A stretch of 64,000 bases of DNA, from NCBI RefSeq assembly GCF_027595985.1, contig NC_073305.1:104095535-104159534 (forward strand). Reading direction: 5' to 3'. The stretch comes from Sorex araneus (lineage: Eukaryota > Chordata > Mammalia > Eulipotyphla > Soricidae). Made by a program: the position numbers and the translations under genes. Position 1 is the first letter of the stretch; each line of letters begins with the position of its first letter. This document shows, piece after piece, positions 22,000 to 33,898 of the stretch. The notes under the pieces are model-generated. The model saw only the letters and a list, made by a program, of their open reading frames with translations, searched no databases and was not told where the DNA came from.

Positions 22000-22510
22000 A
22001 GCTATAGTTTCTAAAACAGTGTCGAGTGGAGCAGCTAGGCTCCGAAATTGGGTCCTTTAATGAATGCTAAAGCTGTAGACAGTTATATAGACCATATAAT
22101 ACCTCATGAGTTTAATAAACACGGTGTTTACTAAAACATACTGTTTAATTACAGTGTTGAAAGATTTCAATTTTATACTTTTAGAAAGACACTTAAATTG
22201 ATTTTGTGGGTAGACAAGGTCGTTATGTTTATATGTGCTCCCTGTTACTGATTTTGTCTGGTTTGATAGTCACTTAAACATGTGCTATGTCATTGTCTCA
22301 ACTATGATAGTCTTTCACAAGTAAAACAGTACAATTTGTACTCTAGAGTTTAGAAATATTATACATGTAGAGAATGTTGAAAATGAAATGTTATTAGCAA
22401 TTTGATGTCTCACTCTGGGATAGCAGGCTTTTTACGAATAAAGGTACTGGAGAACACTTGATGAAAATTTCCCTAGTTTTAAAACAGATTAACATAAATA
22501 ATAAAAATGA
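22000..22510. other. Unique intron sequence
   Basis: AT-rich; no repeat or gene recognised. Confidence 0.4.
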
Positions 22511-22524
22511 CTTGGAATTTATGT

Positions 22525-22705
22525 CTTTTTTTCTTTTTGGGTCACACCTGGCGATGCACCGGGGTTACTCCTGGTTCTGCACTCAGGAATTACCCCTGGC
22601 GGTGCTCAGGGGACCATATGGGATACTGGGAATTGAACCTGGGTCAGCCTGGGTCAGCCCTGTGCAAGGCAAGCACCCTACCCACTGTGCTACTGCTCCA
22701 GCCCC
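22525..22705 (-). mobile_element. SINE-A with 10-bp internal duplication
   Basis: TGGGTCAGCC is present twice in tandem just 3' of the reverse B box (about 22647-22667). Otherwise near consensus. Confidence 0.95.
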
Positions 22706-22849
22706 AGAATATATGGTTTAATACTAAATTATATTACAAACCATTGTAATCAAACGAGGGTTCACAATGAGAGCCTCATGGAGCAGTGTTAGGGAATTAA
22801 AATTTGTTTACTTAAAACCATTTGCCTGTCTATTGCTTGCCTACAATTA

Positions 22850-22967
22850 GAGGCACTGTGCCAAGTTCCCCAGTGCTCGGGGGACCATATGGAATGCTGG
22901 GAATCGAACCCGAATCGGCCGCATGCAAAGCAAATGCCCTACCTGCTGTGTTATTGCTCGAGTCCCA
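22850..22967 (-). mobile_element. SINE-A lacking its 3' half
   Basis: Head and CCATATGG junction are present, but the sequence stops at CCCCAGTGCTCGGGGGACC and then runs into unrelated DNA with no tail. Confidence 0.85.
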
Positions 22968-23270
22968 ACCTCTAGTATCTTTAAAAATACACTTGGTGAA
23001 ATATACACTATCACATGAACACAAAAGAATGTTATAAAATTGCTAATTATTACCAGCTTCCACTAAAGCCTACAAAAGAGAATACCTCTCTTCTGATTTT
23101 CCCAGTGGGAAACTGAAAGGATGAGATGCAAAATATACTAAATGATCTATCTCCGTCCCAAGTTCAGTGTATGCACTGCTGGACAATTGAGAATGGCCTG
23201 ATAGATAATGCTGAAGGGCACCTGGCTGCAGGCCAAATTGGCATCAATTTCCTCTTCATAAGTCGATTTT

Positions 23271-23525
23271 GGACTGGAGCGATAGCACAGCGGGTAGGGC
23301 GCTTGCCTTGCATGCAGTTGACCCGGGTTCGATTCCTCCATCCTTCTCAGAGAGCCCGGCAAGCTACCGAGAGTATCCTGTCTGCATGGCAGAGCCTGGC
23401 AAGCTACCCGTGGCGTATCCGATATGCCAGAAACAGTAACAACAAGCCTCACAATGGAGATGTTACTGGTGCCCGCTCGAGCAAATCGATGAGCAGTGGG
23501 AGGACAGTGGACAAGTGCAGGACAG
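23271..23525 (+). mobile_element. SINE-B (RTE-tailed), best-preserved copy
   Basis: A box TAGCACAGCGG, B box GGTTCGATTCC, then CTCCATCCTTCTCAGAGAGC, two AGCC-GGCAAGCTACC units, GATATGCCAGAAACAGTAAC and the RTE tail GTTACTGGTGCCCGCTCGAG through GGACAGTGG. The A/B SINE breakpoint is directly after the B box. Confidence 0.96.
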
Positions 23526-23823
23526 TGCCAAGTTCTGCAGGTGGATGGTGATCAATAGAGATGCACAATCCCATCATTCAGTTTACATTCTAGTAGAGAC
23601 AGACATTAAACACCTGTTTGTCTTAATGGCTGTACTTCAAAGAAGTTCAGTGTGTGCTCTGAGAGCACATGATAGGGGTTAAGGGAACGAGACAAGAATA
23701 TAGCGTGGGGTGGAGGTGAGACTGGTTATAGAATACTTTGTCAGACCTATTTTAAGCACCCCCTACACACAGAAAATTCATTCTTCATTTGTTCATTGTG
23801 GGGAATACTGAGAGGAAGTCATT

Positions 23824-24203
<380 letters not shown>

Positions 24204-24402
24204 GTCAGGAAGAGAGTTGAAAGGGCTTGAGTGCGTGCTTTGCAGGTAGAGCCTTGGGTTTGATCCCAACTCTCCAGAGTCCTTCAGGGACAACCCCCCA
24301 CTCTCAACCCCTCCCAGCCCTCCTGGGGGATGATTCCCAAAGTACAGCTTGGGAGTAGCCATCTCTGTGCACTGAGGGGTGTGACCCAGGCCTTCGCTCT
24401 CT
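24204..24402 (+). mobile_element. SINE-A, diverged
   Basis: GGCTTGAGTGCGTGCTTTGC, GGGTTTGATCCCAAC and CACTGAGGGGTGTGACCC keep head, B box and 3' end. Confidence 0.65.
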
Positions 24403-24740
24403 AAAATATTTGCTATTTCCTCCATGTAGAGATAATCACTGTTGTTGGCACTTGGGTCTATATCTTAGTAATTTTTGTGTGTCTGTTTGCACCTCTATAT
24501 TATCAGGAATGAAATTGAAAGTAAGATAAATCTCCTTTCCATCTAGGAAGGCCTTAAAAATTAAATGCATTGGGTTCTCTGTAAGGTCATTCAATAAATG
24601 GCATTTCTTTAGAATTAATGATTCTTAGATTCTCTGTATCAGGATTACCAATTTTCTTTAGATAATCAACACTTTGCCGTAGCCCCACTTAGTAACTGCC
24701 TGATGATTATGTAGGTGAATGCTCACTAACAGTTTAGTTT

Positions 24741-24904
24741 GTCTTTTTGGGCCACACCCAGTGGTGCTTAGGGCTTACTCTTGGTTCTGCACCCAGGACT
24801 TACTCCTGGTGGTTTTTGGGGACCAAATGGGATGTTGGAGATTAAACCAGAGTCTGCTGCGTGCAAGGCAAGAGTTCTAACCACCGAACTATAGCTCCAG
24901 CTCC
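24741..24904 (-). mobile_element. SINE-A, diverged
   Basis: CTTTTTGGGCCACACCCAGT through GCGTGCAAGGCAAGAGTTCT; complete but old. Confidence 0.9.
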
Positions 24905-25022
24905 AAGGTGATATAAATATTTTTAATGTTTTTCATATAAATGTCCATGAATTATGAATTTGTGATAAGTAATGTTTAGAATCATAATATTACTTGGGAG
25001 TAATAATTATAGACCTTTACTA

Positions 25023-25275
25023 GCACTGTAGCACTGTCATCCAATTGTTCATCAATTTGCTCGAGCGGGCACCAGTAACGTCTCCACTGTGAGACTTGTT
25101 GTTACTGTTTTTGGCATATGGAATACGCCATGAGGAGCTTGCCAGGCTCTGCTGTGTGGGCGGGATACTCGGTAGCTTGCTGTGCTCTCCAGACTCTCTG
25201 AGAGGGATGGAGGAATCGAACCCTGGTCAGCCGTGTGCAAAGCAAACGCCCTACCCGCTGTGCTATCACTCTAGT
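25023..25275 (-). mobile_element. SINE-B (RTE-tailed), full length with TSD
   Basis: Duplication CCTTTACTA (25014-25022 and 25276-25284). Tail at the left (ATTTGCTCGAGCGGGCACCA), head at the right. Confidence 0.96.
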
Positions 25276-25516
25276 CCTTTACTAAAAAGTTAAAAATTAC
25301 TAGATTTCTCTCCTATAATCCAATTTTTATTATCCAATATTTTAATAGATTTATCTTTTATACTTGATCCATTTTTTTGTATATTCCATTGTCTTTTTAC
25401 CACTTAACTGCTGATACCTTCTTAATAGTCATTGTGGATTTTATAGCCATTATTGGAGAATGAATCCATTTAGTTTGTCGGAATCTTTTATTTTGAAAAT
25501 ATACTGAAGCAACATG

Positions 25517-25688
25517 TTTCTTTTTTGGGGGGTGGGTCATACATGGTGGTGTTCAGGGGCTATTCCTGGCTCAGTGCTTGGGCATCATTTCTGGTGGTAC
25601 TCAGATGATTGTTTAGTGCTGGGGATCAGACCTGGGGGTCCCACACACACAGCATATACTCTAAGACTTTGAGCCATCTCCTTGATCC
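25517..25688 (-). mobile_element. SINE-A, diverged
   Basis: GGGTGGGTCATACATGGTGG and GTGCTGGGGATCAGACCTGG; head decayed. Confidence 0.7.
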
Positions 25689-25699
25689 AGTATGGGTAT

Positions 25700-27740
25700 T
25701 TTTTTTTGCATGTACTATCTTCTGACTTAAAAAAATAACTTTTTAAGAATAATTATGCTGCTTAGAGATTTTTTTGTGATGATGATTCAAAGAAACTGAA
25801 GATTCAAAGAAACTCAGCTTGCTTTTTAGTGTTTATTTCCTTCCTCCCATCCTTTATTATTATATGCTCCTTAAAAACTGTGGGTGGCTTAGGGGGACGG
25901 TTATTTTATTGTAAGGTATACAAGATTTTCCTCTGATCCGACTTTGTAAAGAAGGTGCTGTTTTTACAGTTTATAGCTACGTCCCAATGGACCACTGTGC
26001 TTTCCCCAGTAAATATAATCCCGGTAGGACTTAGAATTTGCTGTTGCTGGGTTGCAGGTGGTAGGTAAGACAAGAGTCTGCCTGGTAACCGGGCTGAGCA
26101 AATTCTTGCTTGGCTTTTAGCAAGCATGGAAGATTGTGTGCAGGTCACCTCTGGGTTGAGACTGTGTACAGAAGATTCTGATGCTTTAGCTGCTGGCTTT
26201 GGGGGGCTGGGCTGGCCCTTGTCCCTGGATACTTTGAACGAGACATTTTGGCAACTCTCCAGATTAGAAATATATCTTCTCAGGTTCCGGGCCTCCCTTG
26301 GCTGGTCTGAGGGCAGAGCGTGGGGAGAGTAGCACCCTCAGGTGGACTCAGAGCTTTGCCCAAGTTTGGTCTCCTGCCCGGAGAGCGGTGCTGTTTATCT
26401 GTGGACGGTTTGGGAGCAGATTGGCAAATACAGGTCAGGAAGTGCTTATGAGCCGTAGAACAATCTTCTCCTCTTCCATTTAGGCAGGTCTAGGTTTGAG
26501 TTGTATTCAGTTATTACTTCTCTAATGTTTTTTTTTTCTTGAATAATTTTTCGATATCTTCAAGAGGAAAATACAAAAACTTCAATTGAGGAAATATGGT
26601 TTGTATCAAACTTATAGTGGCTCATAAAAGAAGGGAAAGCCACTTTCTGATGATGCCTTCCCAGTAATAGGAATTAGTAATGTTTGGAAGGTGAACAATG
26701 ATATGGGAAGCAAAGGGGTAGTCTTTTTTTCCTGGAATGTACAACCAAGTATTACTTTAAAATTTCATTCTACTCACCTTTTAAATATACTCCATTCAAA
26801 ATGAACCTTTTTTTTTTTTTTATTGCAGCCCTGCCGTTTGCTGCCTCTTTTGTTCCTCCATGGCTGATACTTTGGGTCAGTTCTCTTAAATGCTGTCCTA
26901 CAGTTAACATGGGTTTCTCCTTCAGTAGCTTGTAACCACTTTAGTTTTATTTTTGTGACCTGATATTCTATTTGTAGTAATACATGCTTACTACATCTAT
27001 TTTGCTTATAATTTCATTTAAACTGAGTGTGTTGATTATATTTTTTAGTTCTTTTAAAATATATTTTCTTCAAATGTAAATTATTTGTTATTTGTTATCT
27101 CATCCACATAAAATCTCTTAGAGATGGTGAGATTAGGATGGTTAAAGACTCAGTGAAGCCAGGACCTAGACTATTTCTTAAAAAAACAAAATAAAACAAA
27201 ACAAAAACTGGTAACAATGGCAAGAAAGAATTTTTTAGGGGCAATGAAACTGTAACTTAAAATATTTTTCTTAAGAGGTTAGAGGAATGTGACACAGTAG
27301 ATAAGTGGCTGAAATGAGATCATTTCTACCCGCGAAGAGAAAGTGCTGCTCCTTCGCATGATTTATCAGGACCTGAACATTTTGAAAAATTGCAAAGTTA
27401 ATTTTAGTAATTTGTGCACATTCTTTTGTTTTTTTGAAACCCTCACTTTGGATTTTGTATCCTCCCACTTTGGGTTTTGTATGCTGTTTATTTTTTGCCT
27501 AAGGGTTGAATAGGTATGTTAGAATGATTGATGACACTTGTAAACATATGTCCTTGTAATTCCAGTTTGAGTTTTTATAGCATGTATGTTTTTTGGACAG
27601 AAGCTACTTTCGAAATAGGGTTTTTTATTTCTTTCATTTTTCTGATCGTATAAGCAGTAGTTCGCTTTGGAGTTTTACCATTTGTAAAAAAAACTTGGTT
27701 TATTAATTTTTAGCGCCAGGTCAGATGTGCTTTACTTCAA
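25700..27740. other. Unique intron sequence
   Basis: No repeat recognised over 2 kb. The part at 26100-26480 is GC-richer and carries short open frames without splice or start support. Confidence 0.4.
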
Positions 27741-27744
27741 AATT

Positions 27745-27880
27745 GGTGGCCGTGCGTGGGGCTGCTACAGGTTTTGTGCTCCTGATAGAGCTTAGGGAGG
27801 ATCATGTGGTGCTAGGAATTGACCCCAGGACTGTCTCATGCAGAGAACACACCGAAATCTTTTAAGCTGGCTCTCCTTCC
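27745..27880 (-). mobile_element. tRNA-SINE remnant
   Basis: GTGCTAGGAATTGACCCCAG is the reverse B box; the flanks are poorly matched. Confidence 0.5.
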
Positions 27881-28045
27881 CTATTTCCAAGTGTCTGGAG
27901 CATTTTTGAAACTCATTTTAAATGATGATATTCAATCATTTTTTGTTATGCTCAAAGAAAAAAATAACCCTTTGGACTATTTCTATGAGAGTTTTTTTTT
28001 TATATCTCGTTTATTATAGCCCCATAACTTTAAATAATAGCTTTT

Positions 28046-28203
28046 TGGGTCACACCCAGCGATGCTCAGGGGTTACTCCTGGCTTTGTACTCAGGAATTA
28101 CTCCTGGCGGTGCTTGGGGGACCATATGGGATGCCGGGGATCGAACCTGGGTCGGCCGCGTGCAAGGCAAACGCCCTACCCGCTGTGCTATCGCTCCGGC
28201 CCC
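28046..28203 (-). mobile_element. SINE-A, full length with TSD
   Basis: Perfect duplication TAAATAATAGCTTTT (28031-28045 and 28204-28218), very short A-tail. Confidence 0.98.
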
Positions 28204-28514
28204 TAAATAATAGCTTTTATGTTGTACTTATTTAAGCTGAAATCAATTAATAAATATATTCTTTGCTAAGTTAGGCATTACAGATAGAGTTGACACCTGG
28301 ATATTCTTTGTCTAAGTGGTTTTTATTTTGATTTGCATTGTTCTGTGTCTTTCAGGGTTGAGGATAACTTCTGAAATATTTTAGCTTTATGTTTTTTTTA
28401 CGTAAAGATCTTGTACTCTATAAAATGTTTGCGCCTTTTTTTTTTTCACTTAACAGCAGCCATAGATGTTCAGGTTGAAAGGTAGAGTCATTTTACTGCT
28501 TTGAAAACATCGCG

Positions 28515-28700
28515 TGGCTGAGGATGGAGCGGTAGTACAGAGGGTAAGGTGCTTGTCTGGCACGTGGCTGAACCAGGTTCCATCTCCAGCTCTCCATCTC
28601 TTGCCCGAACCTTCCATAAGCGATCCCTGGGTGTAGAACCAGGAGTAAACCCTGGCTGGGCACTGCTGGTGTGGCCCCCAAACCAAAACCAATACAGAAG
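28515..28700 (+). mobile_element. SINE-A, diverged
   Basis: GGAGCGGTAGTACAGAGGGT at the head, CCCTGGCTGGGCACTGCTGG and AAACCAAAACCAA at the end. Confidence 0.78.
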
Positions 28701-28904
28701 CAAATAAATGACTGCTTGGCTTTCTGAGGTACAGATCTAGCATAGGTTATTAAGCCATTTTGTTCATTGAGAGACATTTAGGTTATTTGCAGCCTCATTC
28801 TCTTAGAGTTTTGTAAATAAATATTCTTGGGAATATATTAAGAAGTGCTGGTGTGCTGATTCTGAAGATTTGAATATTTATTGACTTACAGTCTTTTTTT
28901 TTTT

Positions 28905-29168
28905 TTTCAATCTCCCCAGCAGTGCTCAGGAGATCCAGAGGCCCCTTTTGGCAATTCTTGGCGCTGTGATTCAATGCAAGGGTTCGAGGAAGTGGGGCAT
29001 CTTGGGCCGTGTGGTGCTGGGGATACCCTGGCCACAGTGCCTGAAGGTTTTCAGGTCCACACTCAGTGATGCTTAGAGACCTCTAGGGCTTTACCCAGTT
29101 GTGCTCGGGGGACCGTGTGGTGCAGGTTTGAACCAGTCTCTTGATGCAAAGCATTGCACCTCAAACTG
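28905..29168 (-). mobile_element. Long-bodied tRNA-SINE, old (type D)
   Basis: About 260 bp with TTCTTGGCGCTGTGATTCAA in the outer body, two TGGTGCTGGGG-like units and GGACCGTGTGGTGCAGGTTTG near the head. Similar layouts recur at 48330, 51690 and 57850. Confidence 0.5.
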
Positions 29169-29654
29169 ACTCTTTTAGACCATAGAACTTACTATTACTA
29201 GTGACTTCACATTTATCATTGTGGTAGATTAAGAAAGTAATTCAATATGTAATATGTTTTAAATATTTACAGTTTTGTTAAGAGAAAGAAGAATTTAATG
29301 ATGAAGATCGGTAGACGACGGTTTTCTGGCATAAATTCTTTGTAGACTTTAGAGACATTGTTTGAAATAAAAGACTGTTTAAAAGGTAAAAAAAATGAAT
29401 TTGTAACTTTATGTAAACAAACAATTCCGTCTTCCTGGTTCATTTTAGTTAATTTAGTTTTTGATTACAGCTTTAATATTGGTGAAAAAGTACTTATGTT
29501 TTAGATTCTAGAATCAGAAATTTAAAAAATCTTAGATCTTAGGAAACACTCCCAAATGTGATAAAATAGCTTGTTTAATAAAATATGGCACCAAGTCACT
29601 ATATTCTATTCTGACTTAGAGGACTGGAGGAATAAGTTGAACGTAGCTTAGACG

Positions 29655-29797
29655 TTCCAAAGTGACAATACTACAGTGGATAGGATGCTTGCATTGTCTG
29701 GGCTAACCCGGGTTCGACCCTTGGTACCACATATGGTTCCCAAACCCTTCCAGGAGTTGGCCCTGAGCATTGCGGGGTATGGCCCCCAAACAGCACT
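29655..29797 (+). mobile_element. SINE-A, diverged
   Basis: ACCCGGGTTCGACCCTTGGT at the B box and GCATTGCGGGGTATGGCCCC at the end. Confidence 0.78.
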
Positions 29798-30055
29798 ACC
29801 TTGGAATATAGGTAAATAAGGGATTAACTAGAATTCAGACACTATTTTTGAGTGTAGTTTTTGTGTTGTTAAATTTAAAGTATTTTTATGATGAATCGTA
29901 AAACACTCCAGTTTGTCATTTTTCTCTGACATTTTCACTATTGCTCTTTCCTGTTTTCCTTTTTTAGAAAAAGATTTAAGAGATTTGGCAGAAGGGGGAG
30001 AAGGCAGGAAGCCTCCGTGGTATGAGAGGGGCGCTCTTTAAGAATTCCTACTACA

Positions 30056-30241
30056 GGGGCTGGAGAGATAGCACAGCGGGTAGGGCGTTTGCCTTGCACG
30101 CAGCCAACCCGGGTTCAAATCCCAGCATCCCATATGGTCCCCTGAGCACAGCCAGGGGTAATTCCTGAGTGCAGAGCCAGGAGTAACCCCTGTGCGTTGC
30201 CAGGTGTGACCCAAAAAGCAAAAAAAAAAAAAAAAAAAAAA
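30056..30241 (+). mobile_element. SINE-A, young full-length reference copy
   Basis: A box TAGCACAGCGG (30069-30079), B box GGTTCAAATCC (30112-30122), three body units starting GCCAGG (two with TAA..CCTG, the last TGTGACCC), long A-tail. TSD AAGAATTCCTACTACA (30040-30055 and 30242-30257) at a TTT|AAGA target. The loop CTTGCAC in the anticodon position would give TGC (Ala). Confidence 0.98.
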
Positions 30242-30259
30242 AAGAATTCCTACTACATT

Positions 30260-32660
30260 TGTTTTGATTATTCTTTTACTGACCGTGGTCTCTGGCACCT
30301 TGTAATACTGCGTCATGTAGTTCATTCTGTATTTTATGGTTTCTTGATTTTGTGCCATACATGAACAGTTTTGTTTTATCATATGCAGTTTTGTGTCTTG
30401 CAGTGGTTTTTGTTAAATAAAAGGAATAGAAATAGTTCTGCCTTCACGTATTTCCTGTAGGGAAAAAAATGCTTTAAAATGGAACCTAAGGATCCTTTTG
30501 CTGAAGTGGCCCTGGAAACAAGGTAAGGGGCAGCCGCCAGCTGCTCTCTGACCTTTCCTAGGGGTCTCCCCCCGCCCCACCTCAGTGCGGGGCTCCTTGG
30601 ACCAGGAGTGGGCGTCCTGTTATTCTTGAACTCCCCCTGCGTGGGAAGGCGGGTGCGGGCAGTAGGGCCCGGCCCAGAGCTGGCTCAGCCATGTCCCCGA
30701 AGAGGAGTTGTGACATGTGCTTTAACCCTGACCATGGCAGAGGACAGACAACAGGGTCCCCGTGGAGCAGGACCAATTCTACTTTTTTCTTTTGCATTTT
30801 GATAAACACTGAAGAAGCTGGGTTTTTTTTAGACTTGATTTTGGGTTAAATCGTAATTGTTTCTTTTAGTGTTATGGAATCTCTTAACTGCTTCCAGTAT
30901 GTAACGAGTAATTAGAAATTTTAAAAAGTGAAGTTGTGGGACAATGAATGTAACTCAATGGTTGAAGGTATGATTTGTGTATAGAAGACCCTGGATTAGA
31001 TACCCTCCCTCCCTCCCCCCCAAAAAAACCCAAAGGGGGAACACAGTGGAGCAGAAAATAAAATAGTTATTCCCTAATTTCTCAAGATACTTTTTGCCTT
31101 TGCTAATTAAGATTCTTAATTAAAATGCTTTTTACGGTGTGTGAAAACTATATATAAATATTTTAGTCCACAACGCTACTTTCATTTGTGATACTTTATT
31201 GTCATGTGCCAGTTTTACTTTATGGTAAAACTCTGGTGTGCTCATCAGCATTCTGGATTAATGGCCAAGACTCATTGTCAAATAGATCATTTTAAATATG
31301 TGCTATTAAAATTCTATGAGAACATAATATTTTTTCGTATTTTATAGAAATAAAATATGTACTTGATTTGAAGTTCTGTGGAAATGGACTCATAATAGTA
31401 CACAATCATTTTCTCAGAATCTTGTATCTTTCATCTGTCTCTATTTGTACAGACTCTGACATAGTGTTGTCTAGCCATTTAGGTTGAAGAGAGCACTCAT
31501 GATGTATCCATTTTATTAACATATTTAATAATTCCCTGTAAATGATGTTTTGTATCATTGATGACAAGTACAGTGTAAGTAAGACTTGATTCTCATTCTT
31601 AAACTCTAAATTGAAACTTAAATTCAAAATTAAACTTAAATTCAAATTTAACCACCGAGTACAAGATAAAGCAGAAAAATAATAATGCGATACAAAGTTA
31701 GCAGCAGACAGACGCAGGAGCACTTAGTTCCAAGAAGAGTTACTGTGAAATTCTTTGGGAGTAGGGAAGATTTTTGATTAATTTCTGAAATAGTAGAAAG
31801 GCCATAGATGAAAAGTAGTGTTAGAAGAGTGCAAGTAATATTCCGAGGGGATGGTTAACTCGTTGTCATGCTTGGGGCACAAAAGACACACTAAGATCAG
31901 CCTGGGTAACAGGACCCAGTCAAGTGTAGGAAGAGGGATGCAGTCTGAGTGCCTCCGTCTCCCAAAAGGCCTTGATCTGAGCTAGGTGATAACTCAGCTT
32001 TCCAGGTTTTCAGCATTGCCTGTGTTTGCTCCACTGTCGCTTGGAGAAACAGTTTCAGTTCAAGATAAGATAAGACAAAGGGATGGCGAAAGTGGGGTGT
32101 CACCTAAACCTCACAAAGACAGACGAGCTGTGCTGGAGTTCTGAGTGGAACTAATTATGCTGAGTAACCTTACTCCAAATATTAAAGTCAGGCGAGGCGC
32201 GGGGAGTGCAGCAGGAGGACGGAAGTGACTTTGGAATGGGTTTCACAGATCTTTGGCTTAACCAAACTCTCATAAACATGTTACCTTTGCATTCCAAATC
32301 CAAATTTGTGGGTTATGTTAACAGCAGTTTTGTTAGGCTTAAATGCAATTAATATTAGCTAATTACCTTAATTCATATCAGTTTAAAATAAAAAATTTTT
32401 GCTGTAGACCCACTTTGTTTCTGTTCCTTGTAGTCTAGTAACATCTTCTTACTACTTCTGCCACAGAATCTTGCTTTTTCTTTTCTCCATAGTTGATTAA
32501 GTAGACTAGTATAAAGGGAAAAAAAAACCCACAATGGCTGAAGATTTAGTAATTTAATATGGCTATCCTTGCAGTTTGCTCTTTGTCCTGTCTGCAATTT
32601 CGTTTGCCATGCTAAGTGAATTGCTTTTCTCTTCTTTCCTCTCCTTCCCTTACATTTGTT
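30260..32660. other. Mostly unique intron sequence
   Basis: AT-rich except for a GC-rich block at 30520-30790 (see findings) and one tRNA-SINE remnant at 30945-31025. No gene recognised. Confidence 0.4.
30945..31025 (+). mobile_element. Simple tRNA-like SINE remnant
   Basis: GAATGTAACTCAATGGTTGA and AGACCCTGGATTAGATACC resemble a tRNA-Ala head followed directly by an A-rich end; no SINE-A body. Confidence 0.42.
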
Positions 32661-32859
32661 GCTGTTGCTGCAGTGACCCGGGGTCACACACACTTGGTTG
32701 TCATGTCCTCAGACTCAGTCATTTTGCTTATTAGGGTTGTGTGTCTCCTGCTTGACACAGGTCTGTCACCGGGGTCACTAGTGTTGGGGCTCCAGCACAT
32801 TCTGGTGGTTGTCCTTGCTGATGACAATGCTCCCAGCTAAGGACTCTTTCTTTAGCCAT

Positions 32860-33082
32860 TGCTTGTCTTTTTAGTTTCTGTGTTCTTGCTCACATGGCTC
32901 GCACTTTTTAATTGTGGTGCTTGCACGTACCAGGACCTGCTGGGCCAGGGGTTGCACACTCCCTGGTGGCTCTGGTATCTCAGCATAACCGCTGGAATTG
33001 CATGGGGTGCTCTGGGCTTTGAATTCATGTTCTCGCCTCTGCAGGTCAGGTGCTTTTAACCACTGAGCCATTCCTGGGACTC
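32860..33082 (-). mobile_element. Old tRNA-SINE
   Basis: TTTTAACCACTGAGCCATTC at the right is a reverse A-box region; GCATGGGGTGCTCTGGGC lies in the body. Confidence 0.45.
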
Positions 33083-33088
33083 TGAATT

Positions 33089-33241
33089 ACTTTTTTGTTT
33101 GTTTGGGGGCCGCACCCAACAGTGCTCAGGGCTTATTCCTGGCTCTGAGCTCAATGATCAGTCCTCAAGAGTGCTTACAGGGGTCCAGGGGATTTTCTGC
33201 AGGCAAGCACTCTATCCACTGTGCTATCCTTTCCAGGCCCC
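33089..33241 (-). mobile_element. SINE-A, diverged and partly deleted
   Basis: GGGGGCCGCACCCAACAGTG to CACTGTGCTATCCTTTCCAG; the B-box region is lost. Confidence 0.75.
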
Positions 33242-33261
33242 TGAACTGCTGATTTCTTTTC

Positions 33262-33662
33262 TTTTTTTAAAAAAAAAATATTTTAATTTTTAAAAGTTTT
33301 ATTGAATCACCGTGAGATAGTTACAAGCTTTCATGTTTGGGTTACAATCACACAATGATCCCTCCACCAGTGCACATTCCCCACCACCAATATCCCCAGT
33401 ATACCCCCCACACCCTCCCCCTACCTCCATGGCAGGCAATATTCCCCATACTCTCTACTTTTGGGCATTATGGCCTGCAACACAGACACTGAGAGGTCAT
33501 CATGTTTGGTCCATTATCTACTTTTGGCACACATCTCCCATCCCGACTGATTCCTCCAGCCATCATTTTCTTAGTGATCCCAACTCTATTCCATCTGCCT
33601 TCTCCCCTCCGCTCATGAAGCAGGCTTCCAGCTATGGCAATCCTCTTGGCCCTTGGAGAGCT
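33262..33662 (-). mobile_element. L1 3' UTR, diverged
   Basis: TTTTATTGAATCACCGTGAG start, CATCATGTTTGGTCCATTAT and CTTCTCCCCTCCGCTCATGA follow the order of the L1 at 9648. Confidence 0.85.
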
Positions 33663-33898
33663 ATTTTTTAAATTTTTTAATGAGTCACCGTGAGGTACAG
33701 TTATAGACCTACCAACTTTCGTGCTCACGTTTCAGTCAAACAATGATTGAGTACCCATCCCTGCACCAGTGCCCGGTCTCCACCACCAATGTTCCTAGTA
33801 TCCCTTCTCCCCCCCCCCCCCCCCCCCCCGTGGCCAGCACATTCCCTTTTATTCTCTCTCTCCTTTAGGGTGTTGTGGTCTGCAAGTGTAGTCTACTT
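33663..33898 (-). mobile_element. L1 3' UTR, second copy, with C21 run
   Basis: A new start, TTTTTTAATGAGTCACCGTG, head-to-tail with the previous copy. Includes C21 at 33809-33829 where other copies have CCCACCACCCC. Interrupted by SINE-A at 33899. Confidence 0.85.

Noticed and set aside
23126..23551. ORF containing IRYAKNSNNKPHNGDVTGA
   Set aside because: It is SINE-B read in a frame different from the RTE coding frame; not a gene.
30056..30130. SINE heads as real tRNA-Ala genes
   Set aside because: The acceptor stem does not close and the B box is followed by the SINE body; these are tRNA-derived promoters only.
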